From the NCBI GenBank assembly GCA_013375455.1, contig JABXJT010000028.1:1-55119 (forward strand): 55,119 bases of DNA, given 5' to 3'. Source of the stretch: Candidatus Helarchaeota archaeon (lineage in GTDB: Archaea > Asgardarchaeota > Lokiarchaeia > Helarchaeales > HEL-GB-A). Below the pieces are notes generated by a model. That model was not told the origin of the DNA. It ran no database searches and worked only from the letters and a program-made list of their open reading frames with translations. This document shows, one piece after another, positions 34,583 to 42,690 of the stretch. The first letter of the stretch is position 1; each line of letters starts with the position of its first letter. The position numbers and the translations under genes are program-made.

Positions 34583-34843
34583 TTAGAAGATATTCAGTCG
34601 GGTGGCAACATCTGTAGCACTTGATTCAGGAGCAAGACGCACGTACGCTTTCTTGCGACCATCGGGCAAAATAAGAGTATTAACTTTCACAACTTTGACC
34701 TCATACAGCTTTTCAACAGCCCATCTGATTAAATGCTTGTTAGCTTTTCGGTTAACTATGAAAGTTAACTTATTCTCTCGTTCAAGCATTTCAAATGAAG
34801 ATTCACTCATGACAGGCTGAACTATGACCGCATATGGGTGCAT
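34583..34843 (-). CDS. rpl23: Large-subunit ribosomal protein uL23
   Basis: uL23 surrounds the polypeptide exit tunnel and docks SRP. The 86 residues show the archaeal pattern: PVMSESSFEMLERENKLTFIVNRKANKHLIRWAVEKLYEVKVVKVNTLILPDGRKKAYVRL. It is directly upstream of rpl2 on the same strand. A TATA-like TTTTTAAAAA lies about 45 nt before the start on this strand. The usual upstream L4 gene is absent; an M28 peptidase gene occupies that place. Confidence 0.95.
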   Translation of the reverse strand: MHPYAVIVQPVMSESSFEMLERENKLTFIVNRKANKHLIRWAVEKLYEVKVVKVNTLILPDGRKKAYVRLAPESSATDVATRLNIF

Positions 34844-34924
34844 TTTTTTTGTGACCTCTTAACTCAGTTGTTAGTGTGATCAAGACAATGGTTTTTAAAA
34901 ATTTTCTGATCTCAACATTTTTAT

Positions 34925-36190
34925 CTAATCATACTCAAGATCGACGAGTTCAACAAAGGTTAAACATATTTCTAAAATATCTCGAAGAATATTTTTATCT
35001 AAATTTTCAGGAATATCATCGATGGAATGCCAATTTCTGGGTTTCTTCAATGCTCCATCCCTAACAATGATTGAAACCGTTTTATAACCGGCATGGGCAT
35101 ATCGGCAGGCGTCAGAAGACCCGAAGAAGGTCTTACCTACACTATATTCTATGATGTCAGGATTTTCCTTCTTAATAATTTCGTGTGCTTTCTGTACTCT
35201 CTTAATAATCTCTATACTATGAGTCGCTTGATGCATGAAGTCTTTTTGAATTATGAACAGCTCGGTTCCCGCACCAGCAGAGTCTAAAACGATGGCATAA
35301 GCATCATCCAATTTCCCGATCTGCCCATATTTTTCCACAAACGCTTTTGCACCCTTATCGCCGACTTCTTCTGACCCTTGAGACCCGATCCAAACCTCAA
35401 TATTTCTGGGTCGGTGTTCGTTGAGATATTTACCGATGGCTGCAGAAACAGCGCTCGCGGATAGATTGTCGTTTGCTCCCAACACAACCGTGTCTCCCAA
35501 GAAACCTCCAACCGCCCATAGGAAAAATGGAAATAATATGGAAAATGGAATGAAGTATATCCAATCAGCAATGGTCCAGGAAAAGATCCACCATTCCGCC
35601 TGTGGTGTGATTGAACCGTTTAGTTGTCCAAAAAATTTCACGAATGAGAGGATGACGGTGTGAATTAAAAAATAAAATCCCAACAGGACGTGTTTTATTG
35701 GTGCTTTTTCTTTGAATTTAGCTATGTTCATCTGCACGGCGCTATCAGTATGCCCCTCAAAGATTATGCGAAACTTGGTTTCTCCTCTTGGCTTGATTAT
35801 GCCAAATACATTACTGGAGGTCCCCTTCTTAAACAGGAAACGAATCCATTCTTTCATAAAAAATAATTCGATTATGAAGATGAAAAGGCCTAAAAAGATG
35901 CAAACTGAAGCAAGTATCGGACCGGGAAATTTCAGGGGCATGAAAATAAATGATATCGCCCCTAAAAACCTTAGAATCTTAAATATACCTAGAGGGTACA
36001 TCCCGGGATGGGTTTCAAATTCATCAATAAATGTTTCATCGCAGAATTTCTCGAGTTCATCCTTGATCCACAAGTTGGCATCCTTTTCTGCTTGGCTACA
36101 GGAATATCTTGGGCCAAATTTCTTACAGATCGTGTCAACAAAGTCATACATGTACTCGACATCGGATTCATCTGTCTTCAATTCATTCAT
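34925..36190 (-). CDS. M28-family metallopeptidase with inserted membrane helices
   Basis: The five zinc ligands of M28 aminopeptidases can be assigned: His in FEGHTDSA, Asp in GANDNLSASAV, Glu in QGSEEVGDKG, Asp in VLDSAG and His in NWHSIDD. Membrane helices interrupt the fold: two between residues 75 and 115, and two or three between the first His and the bridging Asp (HVLLGFYFLIHTVILSFV, WIYFIPFSILFPFFLWAVG). The catalytic domain is thus tethered to the membrane by helices within it. At 421 residues it is complete. It lies 81 nt upstream of rpl23 on the same strand but probably has its own promoter. Confidence 0.75.
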   Translation of the reverse strand: MNELKTDESDVEYMYDFVDTICKKFGPRYSCSQAEKDANLWIKDELEKFCDETFIDEFETHPGMYPLGIFKILRFLGAISFIFMPLKFPGPILASVCIFLGLFIFIIELFFMKEWIRFLFKKGTSSNVFGIIKPRGETKFRIIFEGHTDSAVQMNIAKFKEKAPIKHVLLGFYFLIHTVILSFVKFFGQLNGSITPQAEWWIFSWTIADWIYFIPFSILFPFFLWAVGGFLGDTVVLGANDNLSASAVSAAIGKYLNEHRPRNIEVWIGSQGSEEVGDKGAKAFVEKYGQIGKLDDAYAIVLDSAGAGTELFIIQKDFMHQATHSIEIIKRVQKAHEIIKKENPDIIEYSVGKTFFGSSDACRYAHAGYKTVSIIVRDGALKKPRNWHSIDDIPENLDKNILRDILEICLTFVELVDLEYD

Positions 36191-36205
36191 CTCAATAATG
36201 AACGA

Positions 36206-37081
36206 TTAGGCAGTAAATTCTTTAACGAATAATGGAGCGATACTGATTTTTGCGTATTCTGAATCAACGGAATTGGTACCGATGATATCCGTTGCTCCTG
36301 CATCTAAAATACGAGATTTCGCGTTTTGAATTAATAGTGGATGCGAACATGCTGCATAAATTTTATTTGCTCCTTGACTTTTAGCCATTTGAATGGCTTT
36401 TGCCATAGTTCCACCCGTGGAAATGATATCATCAAGAACAATTAAATCACGATTGGCGACATCCATGTTCTTCAGAGTGACCGTGATTTCCCCTGTATGG
36501 CGGTCACGAGTTTTACATATGTAGGTACATCCGGCGTCCATGGTTTTGGCTGCAATTTGGGCTTTCTCCAGCGCTCCCTCATCGGGTGCAACTATTAGGG
36601 GGTTGGTAAGCGACATCTGATTAAAATAATTAGAAAAAAGTTCCAGGGCAAGTAAATTATGGACATTAATTTTGAAAAAATCAAGTATCAATTTTGAATG
36701 AATGTCTAGTACGTAAACTACATCCGCTCCGAGATTTTCAATCGTTCTACAGACAATTCGTGAGCTGAGGGGCTCCCCATTAAGGAATTCTTTATCTTGT
36801 CTTGAATATGCAAGATATGGTACAAAAACTATGATTTTTTTTGCTTCCGAATTCTTAGCAGCATCAATCAGTTGATATAACTGCATTAAATGGTAATCTT
36901 GAGGAGGATATGTCGATTGCACGATGATTACATGTTCGCCTTTCATTTTTTTGTCAATTCTCACATATAGTTCCCCATCAGGAAACTTTTTAAACGTGAT
37001 TGGCGCAAGTTCTGCTTTAGGTAATAAATTAGCAATCTCCATGCCCAATTCCTGAGATGCGGGTCCTGGTACAACAATCAT
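36206..37081 (-). CDS. prs: Ribose-phosphate pyrophosphokinase (PRPP synthetase)
   Basis: The enzyme makes PRPP from ribose 5-phosphate and ATP for nucleotide, His and Trp synthesis. Visible motifs are FPDGELYVRI, VQSTYPPQDYHLMQL, PYLAYSRQDKEF, the pyrophosphate-binding region IHSKLILDFF, and the PRPP loop DLIVLDDIISTGGTMAKA. I choose the ATG at 37081 (MIVVPGPASQELG), since the in-frame start at 37117 adds residues foreign to the family. This gives 291 residues, the archaeal length. The gene follows the M28 peptidase in reverse order on the same strand, with its stop 15 nt from the peptidase start. Confidence 0.92.
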   Translation of the reverse strand: MIVVPGPASQELGMEIANLLPKAELAPITFKKFPDGELYVRIDKKMKGEHVIIVQSTYPPQDYHLMQLYQLIDAAKNSEAKKIIVFVPYLAYSRQDKEFLNGEPLSSRIVCRTIENLGADVVYVLDIHSKLILDFFKINVHNLLALELFSNYFNQMSLTNPLIVAPDEGALEKAQIAAKTMDAGCTYICKTRDRHTGEITVTLKNMDVANRDLIVLDDIISTGGTMAKAIQMAKSQGANKIYAACSHPLLIQNAKSRILDAGATDIIGTNSVDSEYAKISIAPLFVKEFTA

Positions 37082-37182
37082 TTTCCAGTTACACCTATAC
37101 AAGCTATGATATGACAATAGAGTCGAAATTTAATATAATTAGTTACCTATTTAATAATCATGCAAATTGGTGAGGGTTGTTT

Positions 37183-38235
37183 TTGAAAAAAGAAGCCTTG
37201 ATGTGGGATCCGCGAGATAATAAAGTAGTTCGATGTCATTTATGTCCAAATTATTGTGTGCTTAAACCAGGAGAATTTGGGAAATGTGGTGCCCGTAAAA
37301 ATGAGGAGGGAAAACTTTACACCTTAGTTTATGGCGGTTTATCCGCAATGACCCCGGATCCTATTGAAAAGAAGCCCCTGTTCCATTTTTGGCCTGGATC
37401 TGGTGCGTACTCCATCTCTTCGGTGGGCTGTACCCTCCATTGCCGCCATTGTCAAAACTATCATATATCCCAGGTGAATGGTGAAAGTGCAGGTCATTTA
37501 CGGCAAGTGACAGCGAAGGATGTCGTAAAGGCTGCTATAAAAAGTAATTGTAAATCTATTGCATATACATATAACGAACCGCTAACTTTTTATGAGTTTA
37601 TTCTGGATTGCGCTAAATTAGCACATTCAGAAGGGGTATTCAATGTATTAGTGACGAATGGTTATATTACAATAGAAGCCTTAGAACCATTAGCCCCTCT
37701 CATTGATGCGGCAAACGTGGATATCAAGGCAATAACTGACAAGTTCTATAAGGAGGTTTGCGGCGTTCCGCGTGTCAAGCCAGTATTAAAGGCAACCAAA
37801 TACATGAAAGAGCACGGTGTATTGATCGAATGCACGAATCTTATCATCCCTGGTTATAATGACGCTCCAGAAGAATTACGTGAATTATCAGAATGGGTGT
37901 TAAACGAATTAGGTCCCGAAACTCCGTTGCATTTTAGCCGATTTCATCCAATGTATGAATTAACCGACGCACCTCCGACCCCTGTGAGTACCTTAACTAA
38001 AGCTCGCGATATTGCCCTTGAAGTCGGACTCAAACATGTCTACTGCGGGAACGTTCCCGGTGATGAGGGAGAATCCACCTATTGCCCAAATTGCGGGAAT
38101 AAAGTTATTGGTCGAATAGGATTTTCAATTAATCGATGGGATATGAATAAAAAGAATCAGTGTAATAATTGTGGCACTTCAATTGACATTATTGGAGAAT
38201 ATTCTAAATCTAAATCTTGGCGTTCCTTTTTTTAA
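37183..38235 (+). CDS. AmmeMemoRadiSam-system radical SAM enzyme
   Basis: The protein matches the radical SAM member of the AmmeMemoRadiSam group. It has an N-terminal Cys-rich part (CHLCPNYCVLKPGEFGKCGAR), then SSVGCTLHCRHCQNYHIS with the CxxxCxxC triad, then AYTYNEPLTFYEF and CTNLIIPGYND. The C-terminus has a zinc ribbon (CPNCGNKVIG and CNNCGTSIDIIG). The usual Memo and AMMECR1 partners are not in this window. I prefer the TTG at 37183, which has GGTGAGG 7 nt before it, over an in-frame TTG at 37177. It overlaps the convergent NOG1 gene by 4 nt. Confidence 0.85.
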   Translation: MKKEALMWDPRDNKVVRCHLCPNYCVLKPGEFGKCGARKNEEGKLYTLVYGGLSAMTPDPIEKKPLFHFWPGSGAYSISSVGCTLHCRHCQNYHISQVNGESAGHLRQVTAKDVVKAAIKSNCKSIAYTYNEPLTFYEFILDCAKLAHSEGVFNVLVTNGYITIEALEPLAPLIDAANVDIKAITDKFYKEVCGVPRVKPVLKATKYMKEHGVLIECTNLIIPGYNDAPEELRELSEWVLNELGPETPLHFSRFHPMYELTDAPPTPVSTLTKARDIALEVGLKHVYCGNVPGDEGESTYCPNCGNKVIGRIGFSINRWDMNKKNQCNNCGTSIDIIGEYSKSKSWRSFF

Positions 38236-39275
38236 AGTTCATTAGGGTAATATTTCATTGCTGAATCATAAATATCTTCTACGCCTTCTTCCTTAACTGC
38301 TATCGTTTCTAAGATTGGTAATTCCTCTTCAGGAAAAATTTCCTTAATTTCCTTCTTTACTTGAGAAATCTGTTCAGATTGAACAATATCTATTTTATTG
38401 AGATTGATGATGAAGGGAATATTTTGAAAAGTGTCTCGAATTTCTTTTAATAGGTGGGTCTGATTGGCTATTTGATAGCCACAGGTTTCAGATGGGTCGA
38501 TCATGAATACGATTACGTTAGCTAAATGCTTTAACGCAACAATGGCTTTTAATTCGATGTTATTTCGTCTGGATAAAGGTCTGTCAAGCAATCCTGGAGT
38601 ATCAAGAATTTGTATTTTTTGTGGAATAGGATCATCTTCATCCAGTATTCGATGTCCAACAATTAGATTACGAGTCGTAAAGGGATAATAGGAAATCTCA
38701 GGTTTTGCTGTCGAAATCGCTTGAACGAGGGAACTTTTTCCAACATTTGGGTATCCAGCTACCACAATTGTAAATATCTCTGGGGAAATAGAAGGCAATT
38801 TACGTAAAATATTCCGTTGCTCTCTCAAATAATCCAATTTTTCCTCTAAACGATTAATTACTGAGGAAATGCGTCCATAAAAAGCTTTGCGTGCGTCTCC
38901 AGCCACTGTAGGGTCTCTTGCTCTTTTTATTTTATTGAAATGTTCTTGATGAATCTTCTTTAAAATCTTAAGGGCGCTACTCAAGGATGCAATTATTTTT
39001 CTAAACTCATCGATATCTACTAGTGTTTTAACCAGGTCATAGTAAAAAGGATGGAGATTTTCAAAGGTCGGAAAAGTTTTTATCATTTTTGTAAATCTTT
39101 TAACTAAATTATCTGTGACTGTGTTAATGCGGGCCATTTCTCGTTTTTTTGCTTTTATAATATCTGGTGTACGGGGTCTAAATTTTATTTCGACTTTTGA
39201 ACCTCGCTTAAAAGCAATATCAAGCAGTTCTTGCGGTTTATCGATGGTAATCATATCTGAAAATGGACTTTTCAT
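38232..39275 (-). CDS. NOG1-family GTPase
   Basis: NOG1-type GTPases assist assembly of the large ribosomal subunit. The N-terminal helical NOG1 domain is recognised by FENLHPFYYDLVKTLVDIDEFRKI. The G domain has G1 GYPNVGKSS, G2 region YPFTTRN, G3 DTPGLLDRP and G4 NKIDIV. At 347 residues it is the short archaeal form. It lies 10 nt downstream of the UPF0248 gene on the same strand, which is itself 9 nt downstream of a PhoU/TrkA-C gene, so these three genes appear to be one transcript. Confidence 0.9.
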   Translation of the reverse strand: MKSPFSDMITIDKPQELLDIAFKRGSKVEIKFRPRTPDIIKAKKREMARINTVTDNLVKRFTKMIKTFPTFENLHPFYYDLVKTLVDIDEFRKIIASLSSALKILKKIHQEHFNKIKRARDPTVAGDARKAFYGRISSVINRLEEKLDYLREQRNILRKLPSISPEIFTIVVAGYPNVGKSSLVQAISTAKPEISYYPFTTRNLIVGHRILDEDDPIPQKIQILDTPGLLDRPLSRRNNIELKAIVALKHLANVIVFMIDPSETCGYQIANQTHLLKEIRDTFQNIPFIINLNKIDIVQSEQISQVKKEIKEIFPEEELPILETIAVKEEGVEDIYDSAMKYYPNEL

Positions 39276-39285
39276 TAATAAATCC

Positions 39286-39555
39286 CTATTTTATCTCTTT
39301 TTCCCAAATGATTTCATTCGTCTTTTTGTTATAAATTCTTCTTATGCGATGGAAAGGGATTAAGACATCTTCCTCTTGAGTATCATCGAAAAATAAAAGG
39401 TAGGATATTTTAATCTCCTTAATTTTATCAGCAGGATATTTTTTTAAATCGTCAGGGGCTCCACGGTGGAGAAACAATATTTCATAATCCGAAATGTTTT
39501 TTTCTGAATCCCATTTGAGTTTATTTAAGATCTTTCGAATGAGACTCTCAGGCAT
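39286..39555 (-). CDS. UPF0248 (DUF504) protein
   Basis: An 89-residue protein matching the archaeal UPF0248 family: the N-terminal LIRKILNKLKWDSEKN, FLHRGAPDDLKKYPADKI and the DVLIPFHRIRRIYNK segment are typical. Its function is not established; members are small and cytoplasmic. It sits between the PhoU/TrkA-C gene and the NOG1 gene, with 9-10 nt gaps. Confidence 0.85.
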   Translation of the reverse strand: MPESLIRKILNKLKWDSEKNISDYEILFLHRGAPDDLKKYPADKIKEIKISYLLFFDDTQEEDVLIPFHRIRRIYNKKTNEIIWEKEIK

Positions 39556-39564
39556 GGAAAAGTC

Positions 39565-40980
39565 CTACTTTTTTTTGGAAGCCATTTCGATAAATGTTTT
39601 ACTTCCTTCCTCTGGTCCAATCCCAATCAAAATATCACCGGGTTTCACTTGGCATTCTTTCCGGGGATTATAAATCCAGTCATAGTTCCGTTTTATTGCC
39701 AACACACGCATGCCCGTTTCGATTGGGATGTTTAGGTCTTTAAATCGTTTATTTGCCATATAGGAATCGGGGTCAATTTGAACGCGAGCAATCGTTTCAT
39801 CAGCCTCAGCAATCGCCATTTCAAACACTGGGTGAATGGGTAATCCATGTAAAACAATTTCTGCAATATTTGCAGCGGCATCTGAAATATTTTCACCGCT
39901 TACACCGAGCTGTAACATTCCTGTTAAATCCTTTGGGTTTTCCGTAATTTTCGCTAATTCTAAAATTGCTTCATTGAATTTCTTGTAAAGTTGATCAACT
40001 TCCATTTCCATCTCTATGACATCTTCTGCCAACTCATAATTTTTAAAAAGTAATGCCGAAAAAGCCAATCCTACCATTGATTCAGATTTATTTATTAGTT
40101 CAGATAGGATTTTTTCAGTATCTTTGAGCATCTCATATTCTCTTTCATTGACTTCATGCAAATTATCATAAATTTGTTCTTCATCTTTTGATTGAGGACT
40201 TGCTAATTTCCCATCTCCAGCTAAGATATTTAACATTTGATTTCCTTCTAGGGGACCTCGCGCAATTAGAATATCATGTGCCTTAATTTTGGTATCCTTC
40301 CCTGGATCATATATCCATCTGTTTTCCTTTCCCCTTCTAATTGCAATGATATCCGCCCCTGTCTTCGTGCGTATTTTAGATTCTCCAATTGTTTTATTGG
40401 CGAACACGCTCTTTTTTGAAACTTCAACTCTTATCAAGGGTTCCTTCGTGACTTGGATGATTTTTTGTAATGAGGGATGTAATCCCATATCGCGAATAAT
40501 AATTCCAGCAATATCTGCAGCGGCATCAGAGATGATATCTGTCATGTATGCGATGCGAATTACGTGTTCGAGGCTTCGTGCATCTTCTGCGTCGCGTGCT
40601 GCTAACATCGTATTCATTTCAGCAAGAAAGGTTAAATTATGATTAATTTCCTCTAGCTTTAGGACCTCTTCTGCAATTTCCTTGTTTTGAAAGATCACGG
40701 CAGAATACGATAGATCTATCTGTAACTCGACGAGGTTTTTGAAACTCGATAAAAGTTCTCTGATTGGAACCGGACGATATTTTATCAGTTTTCGCTTAAT
40801 TGAGGCACTTCTATGCTTTTTTTCGTCTTCTTTCTTATTCCTCATTTGAAAAGAAAACACTCCAATATTTCTCTTCGAGAATTCTACTTCTTTATTTGTG
40901 AATATTCTGTTATTTAATCTTCCTACTAGATTTTTGATTTGCTCTTTTTTAAACCGCTCGATACTAATTACTATAGCCAT
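39565..40980 (-). CDS. PhoU- and TrkA-C-domain protein
   Basis: The protein has two copies of a PhoU-like helical segment followed by an RCK_C (TrkA-C) domain. The first copy includes LSYSAVIFQNKEIAEEVLKLEEINHNL, SDAAADIAGIIIRDMGLHP and KAHDILIARGPLEG; the second includes AFSALLFKNYELAEDVIEMEMEVDQL, SDAAANIAEIVLHGLPIHP and KPGDILIGIGPEEG. Such proteins (COG3273 type) are linked to ion or phosphate transport regulation, with the RCK_C domain binding small ligands. At 471 residues it is complete. No transporter gene adjoins, so the partner is unknown. Confidence 0.82.
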   Translation of the reverse strand: MAIVISIERFKKEQIKNLVGRLNNRIFTNKEVEFSKRNIGVFSFQMRNKKEDEKKHRSASIKRKLIKYRPVPIRELLSSFKNLVELQIDLSYSAVIFQNKEIAEEVLKLEEINHNLTFLAEMNTMLAARDAEDARSLEHVIRIAYMTDIISDAAADIAGIIIRDMGLHPSLQKIIQVTKEPLIRVEVSKKSVFANKTIGESKIRTKTGADIIAIRRGKENRWIYDPGKDTKIKAHDILIARGPLEGNQMLNILAGDGKLASPQSKDEEQIYDNLHEVNEREYEMLKDTEKILSELINKSESMVGLAFSALLFKNYELAEDVIEMEMEVDQLYKKFNEAILELAKITENPKDLTGMLQLGVSGENISDAAANIAEIVLHGLPIHPVFEMAIAEADETIARVQIDPDSYMANKRFKDLNIPIETGMRVLAIKRNYDWIYNPRKECQVKPGDILIGIGPEEGSKTFIEMASKKK

Positions 40981-41221
40981 AATACCTCTTATATGCTTAC
41001 TCGTGAATTGATTTGGGGGTTTAAAGAAGCGGCATTAAGTAAAAATTTGGATAGAGCTATAAAATAGGGGGAAGGAAAATCAGATTAAAAAGAGGGGGGT
41101 GTGTATCCTTTCTTGGATTTTGGACCAAACCACGCCATTATTACCCAAGCGTTCATTAGTCAGTGGAACTGGTCTTAAAGCATTGTAGGGTTATGGATTC
41201 CTGTTGAAACAAATCTATAAC

Positions 41222-41229
41222 TTTATATA
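41222..41229 (+). promoter_or_regulatory. TATA box for the toxin-antitoxin operon
   Basis: TTTATATA lies 40 nt before the antitoxin ATG at 41269; a TGGAGGTG ribosome binding site at 41253-41260 follows. The 288 nt between 40980 and the ATG otherwise hold no gene that I can see. Confidence 0.55.
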
Positions 41230-41268
41230 CAGTAACCTTTATACATACCTTTTGGAGGTGTTTAGCAA

Positions 41269-41928
41269 ATGCAAGAAAGCCTTTCTCTACAACCACTGTT
41301 GGATCAGCTGTTCTTGCTCTACACCATCAACAAGTTTGAGACGGGGATCAAGATCACGAAATTACAGAAGATCATCTTCCTCTCTCAGTGGGATGGTAAT
41401 GAAAAGGGGTATCAGACGTGCGGGTTCGGCTTTATCCGTTATAAATATGGTCCGTTTTCCAAGGACATCAGCCAATGTATTAATAATCTCGCCGAGAGTG
41501 GATTGGTCAAGGCAGCCAGAATCCCTCTCCGTGAGATGGACTCACAGATGAGGATCACCTATCCTCTAACAGGTGCTGAAAATATCGTCAAATTGATAAA
41601 GCCGCTTATCAAGAAGACCCGCTCCCAATTCGCTATTTTCAATCGAATAATCAACCATTTCGGCACTCAATCAGTACAAATCATTAAAACAAAGATTTAC
41701 CAGGCGACCTTCCGGGGCACTAAGATCGAGGACATACCCATGGAAACCTCATTGATCGGGCAACTCCCACCACCGCGAATTTTGCACCCATTTAACATTC
41801 CGCCTGACTGGGTCATGACACTTGAAGTGCTGTTCGATTCAGAGACACAGCAATCGATCAATGAAGGATTAGAGGCGCTGAGACGAGGGGATGTTATCAA
41901 CCGTGACGGGTTCCGCGAAACCATATGA
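41269..41928 (+). CDS. Panacea/SocA-like antitoxin
   Basis: The N-terminal 130 residues match the Panacea (DUF4065) domain of antitoxins: TKLQKIIFLSQWDGN, then FGFIRYKYGPFSKDISQCINNLAESGLV. The C-terminal 50 residues (LEVLFDSETQQSINEGLEALRRGDVINRDGF) resemble the short tail of many small antitoxins that wraps the toxin. The gene overlaps a RelE-like toxin gene, the normal antitoxin-toxin order. Panacea antitoxins are known to pair with many unrelated toxins. The start is supported by TGGAGGTG 8 nt before the ATG. Codon use here is richer in G+C than in the housekeeping genes before it. Confidence 0.7.
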   Translation: MQESLSLQPLLDQLFLLYTINKFETGIKITKLQKIIFLSQWDGNEKGYQTCGFGFIRYKYGPFSKDISQCINNLAESGLVKAARIPLREMDSQMRITYPLTGAENIVKLIKPLIKKTRSQFAIFNRIINHFGTQSVQIIKTKIYQATFRGTKIEDIPMETSLIGQLPPPRILHPFNIPPDWVMTLEVLFDSETQQSINEGLEALRRGDVINRDGFRETI

Positions 41929-42253
41929 TTATGACTATACCAAGCCCTTCAAGAAGCAGTTCAAAAAATTGCGGGACCAGGCAGTCCAAACCCAAATCGA
42001 GAATTATATCGATGAATATTTAGTTGCAGATCCCTACAAATACAGTAACAGGTTGAAGGACCCCAATTACAAAGGTCTGCGGCGAAGCATAATTAAAGAT
42101 TACCGAGTCTCGTTCGTCATCTGCGAAGAATGTCGTAAGGAGCTCTGGCAGGAAATTTTCGGTTGTCCTGATTGTAAACAAATACTCAATAAGTTCCTTC
42201 GATTCGTAGAGGTGGGGCATCGCGGAAAGTACTATAAATTCCGTCTTAAATGA
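41891..42253 (+). CDS. RelE/ParE-superfamily toxin
   Basis: The core reads DYTKPFKKQFKKLRDQAVQTQIENYI, GLRRSIIKDYRVSFVI and FVEVGHRGKYYKF, the usual RelE-like order, with the basic Arg-rich strand and the C-terminal HR-x3-Y end. RelE-type toxins cleave mRNA at the ribosome; ParE types poison gyrase; which applies is unclear. Between the last two strands is a CEEC..CPDC insertion that could form a zinc knuckle, unusual for RelE. The reading frame starts at ATG 41891; a GTG at 41903 gives a more compact N-terminus and may be the real start. It overlaps the antitoxin gene by 38 nt. Confidence 0.7.
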   Translation: MLSTVTGSAKPYDYDYTKPFKKQFKKLRDQAVQTQIENYIDEYLVADPYKYSNRLKDPNYKGLRRSIIKDYRVSFVICEECRKELWQEIFGCPDCKQILNKFLRFVEVGHRGKYYKFRLK

Positions 42254-42501
42254 TTGAGAACTATACCTGACAAAGATCTGAATTTCGTTCTCTACATATC
42301 TTTACAAATCGAATTATTTAATTGCGATATTTTCATTATTAGAATATGTAATTTCTTTATTTTCGATTTGATTATAGATAAAGAATCACTCCTCTTTTAA
42401 TAATCATTAATAATGATATTCATTTTTTCTAAAAATTAATTCCTTTTTTAATTTCATTTTACCTTTTCGTAATTCTAATTATGATTTTTAAAGAGGCGAT
42501 A

Positions 42502-42510
42502 TATTTAAAA
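42502..42510 (+). promoter_or_regulatory. TATA box upstream of the helicase operon
   Basis: TATTTAAAA within an ATATATTTAAAAAGGG stretch is a good archaeal TATA box. It predicts transcription from about 42530, before the small frame at 42571 and the helicase gene at 42691. The 42254-42500 stretch is AT-rich with no gene seen. Confidence 0.45.
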
Positions 42511-42570
42511 AGGGTTTATTTTACCAAACAATTCCAACCTCAAAAAATTAAGAATCAAGGCAGAATAAAA

Positions 42571-42669
42571 ATGACTTCAGAAGTAAATCAAAGAGGGCGT
42601 GGTCAGCCACTAGTAATGTCTGATGAAGAGCTGTTAAAAATTATTATGAACGGATATTCAATATTTTGA
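42571..42669 (+). CDS. Short frame of 32 residues before the helicase operon
   Basis: The peptide begins MTSEVNQRGRGQPLVMSDEE and ends NGYSIF. It resembles the start of a helix-turn-helix segment as found in resolvase-like or sigma-like proteins but stops before the helix-turn-helix would be complete. It could be a remnant, a leader peptide or a genuine small protein. The longer frame from 42481 is unlikely because the predicted TATA box would lie inside it. The stop is 21 nt from the helicase start. Confidence 0.3.
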   Translation: MTSEVNQRGRGQPLVMSDEELLKIIMNGYSIF

Positions 42670-42690
42670 GGAAATGAGGATTGAAAGATT

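Noticed and set aside
42667..42669. Second selenocysteine UGA extending the 32-residue frame
   Set aside because: Reading through adds only four codons before another stop and no family similarity.
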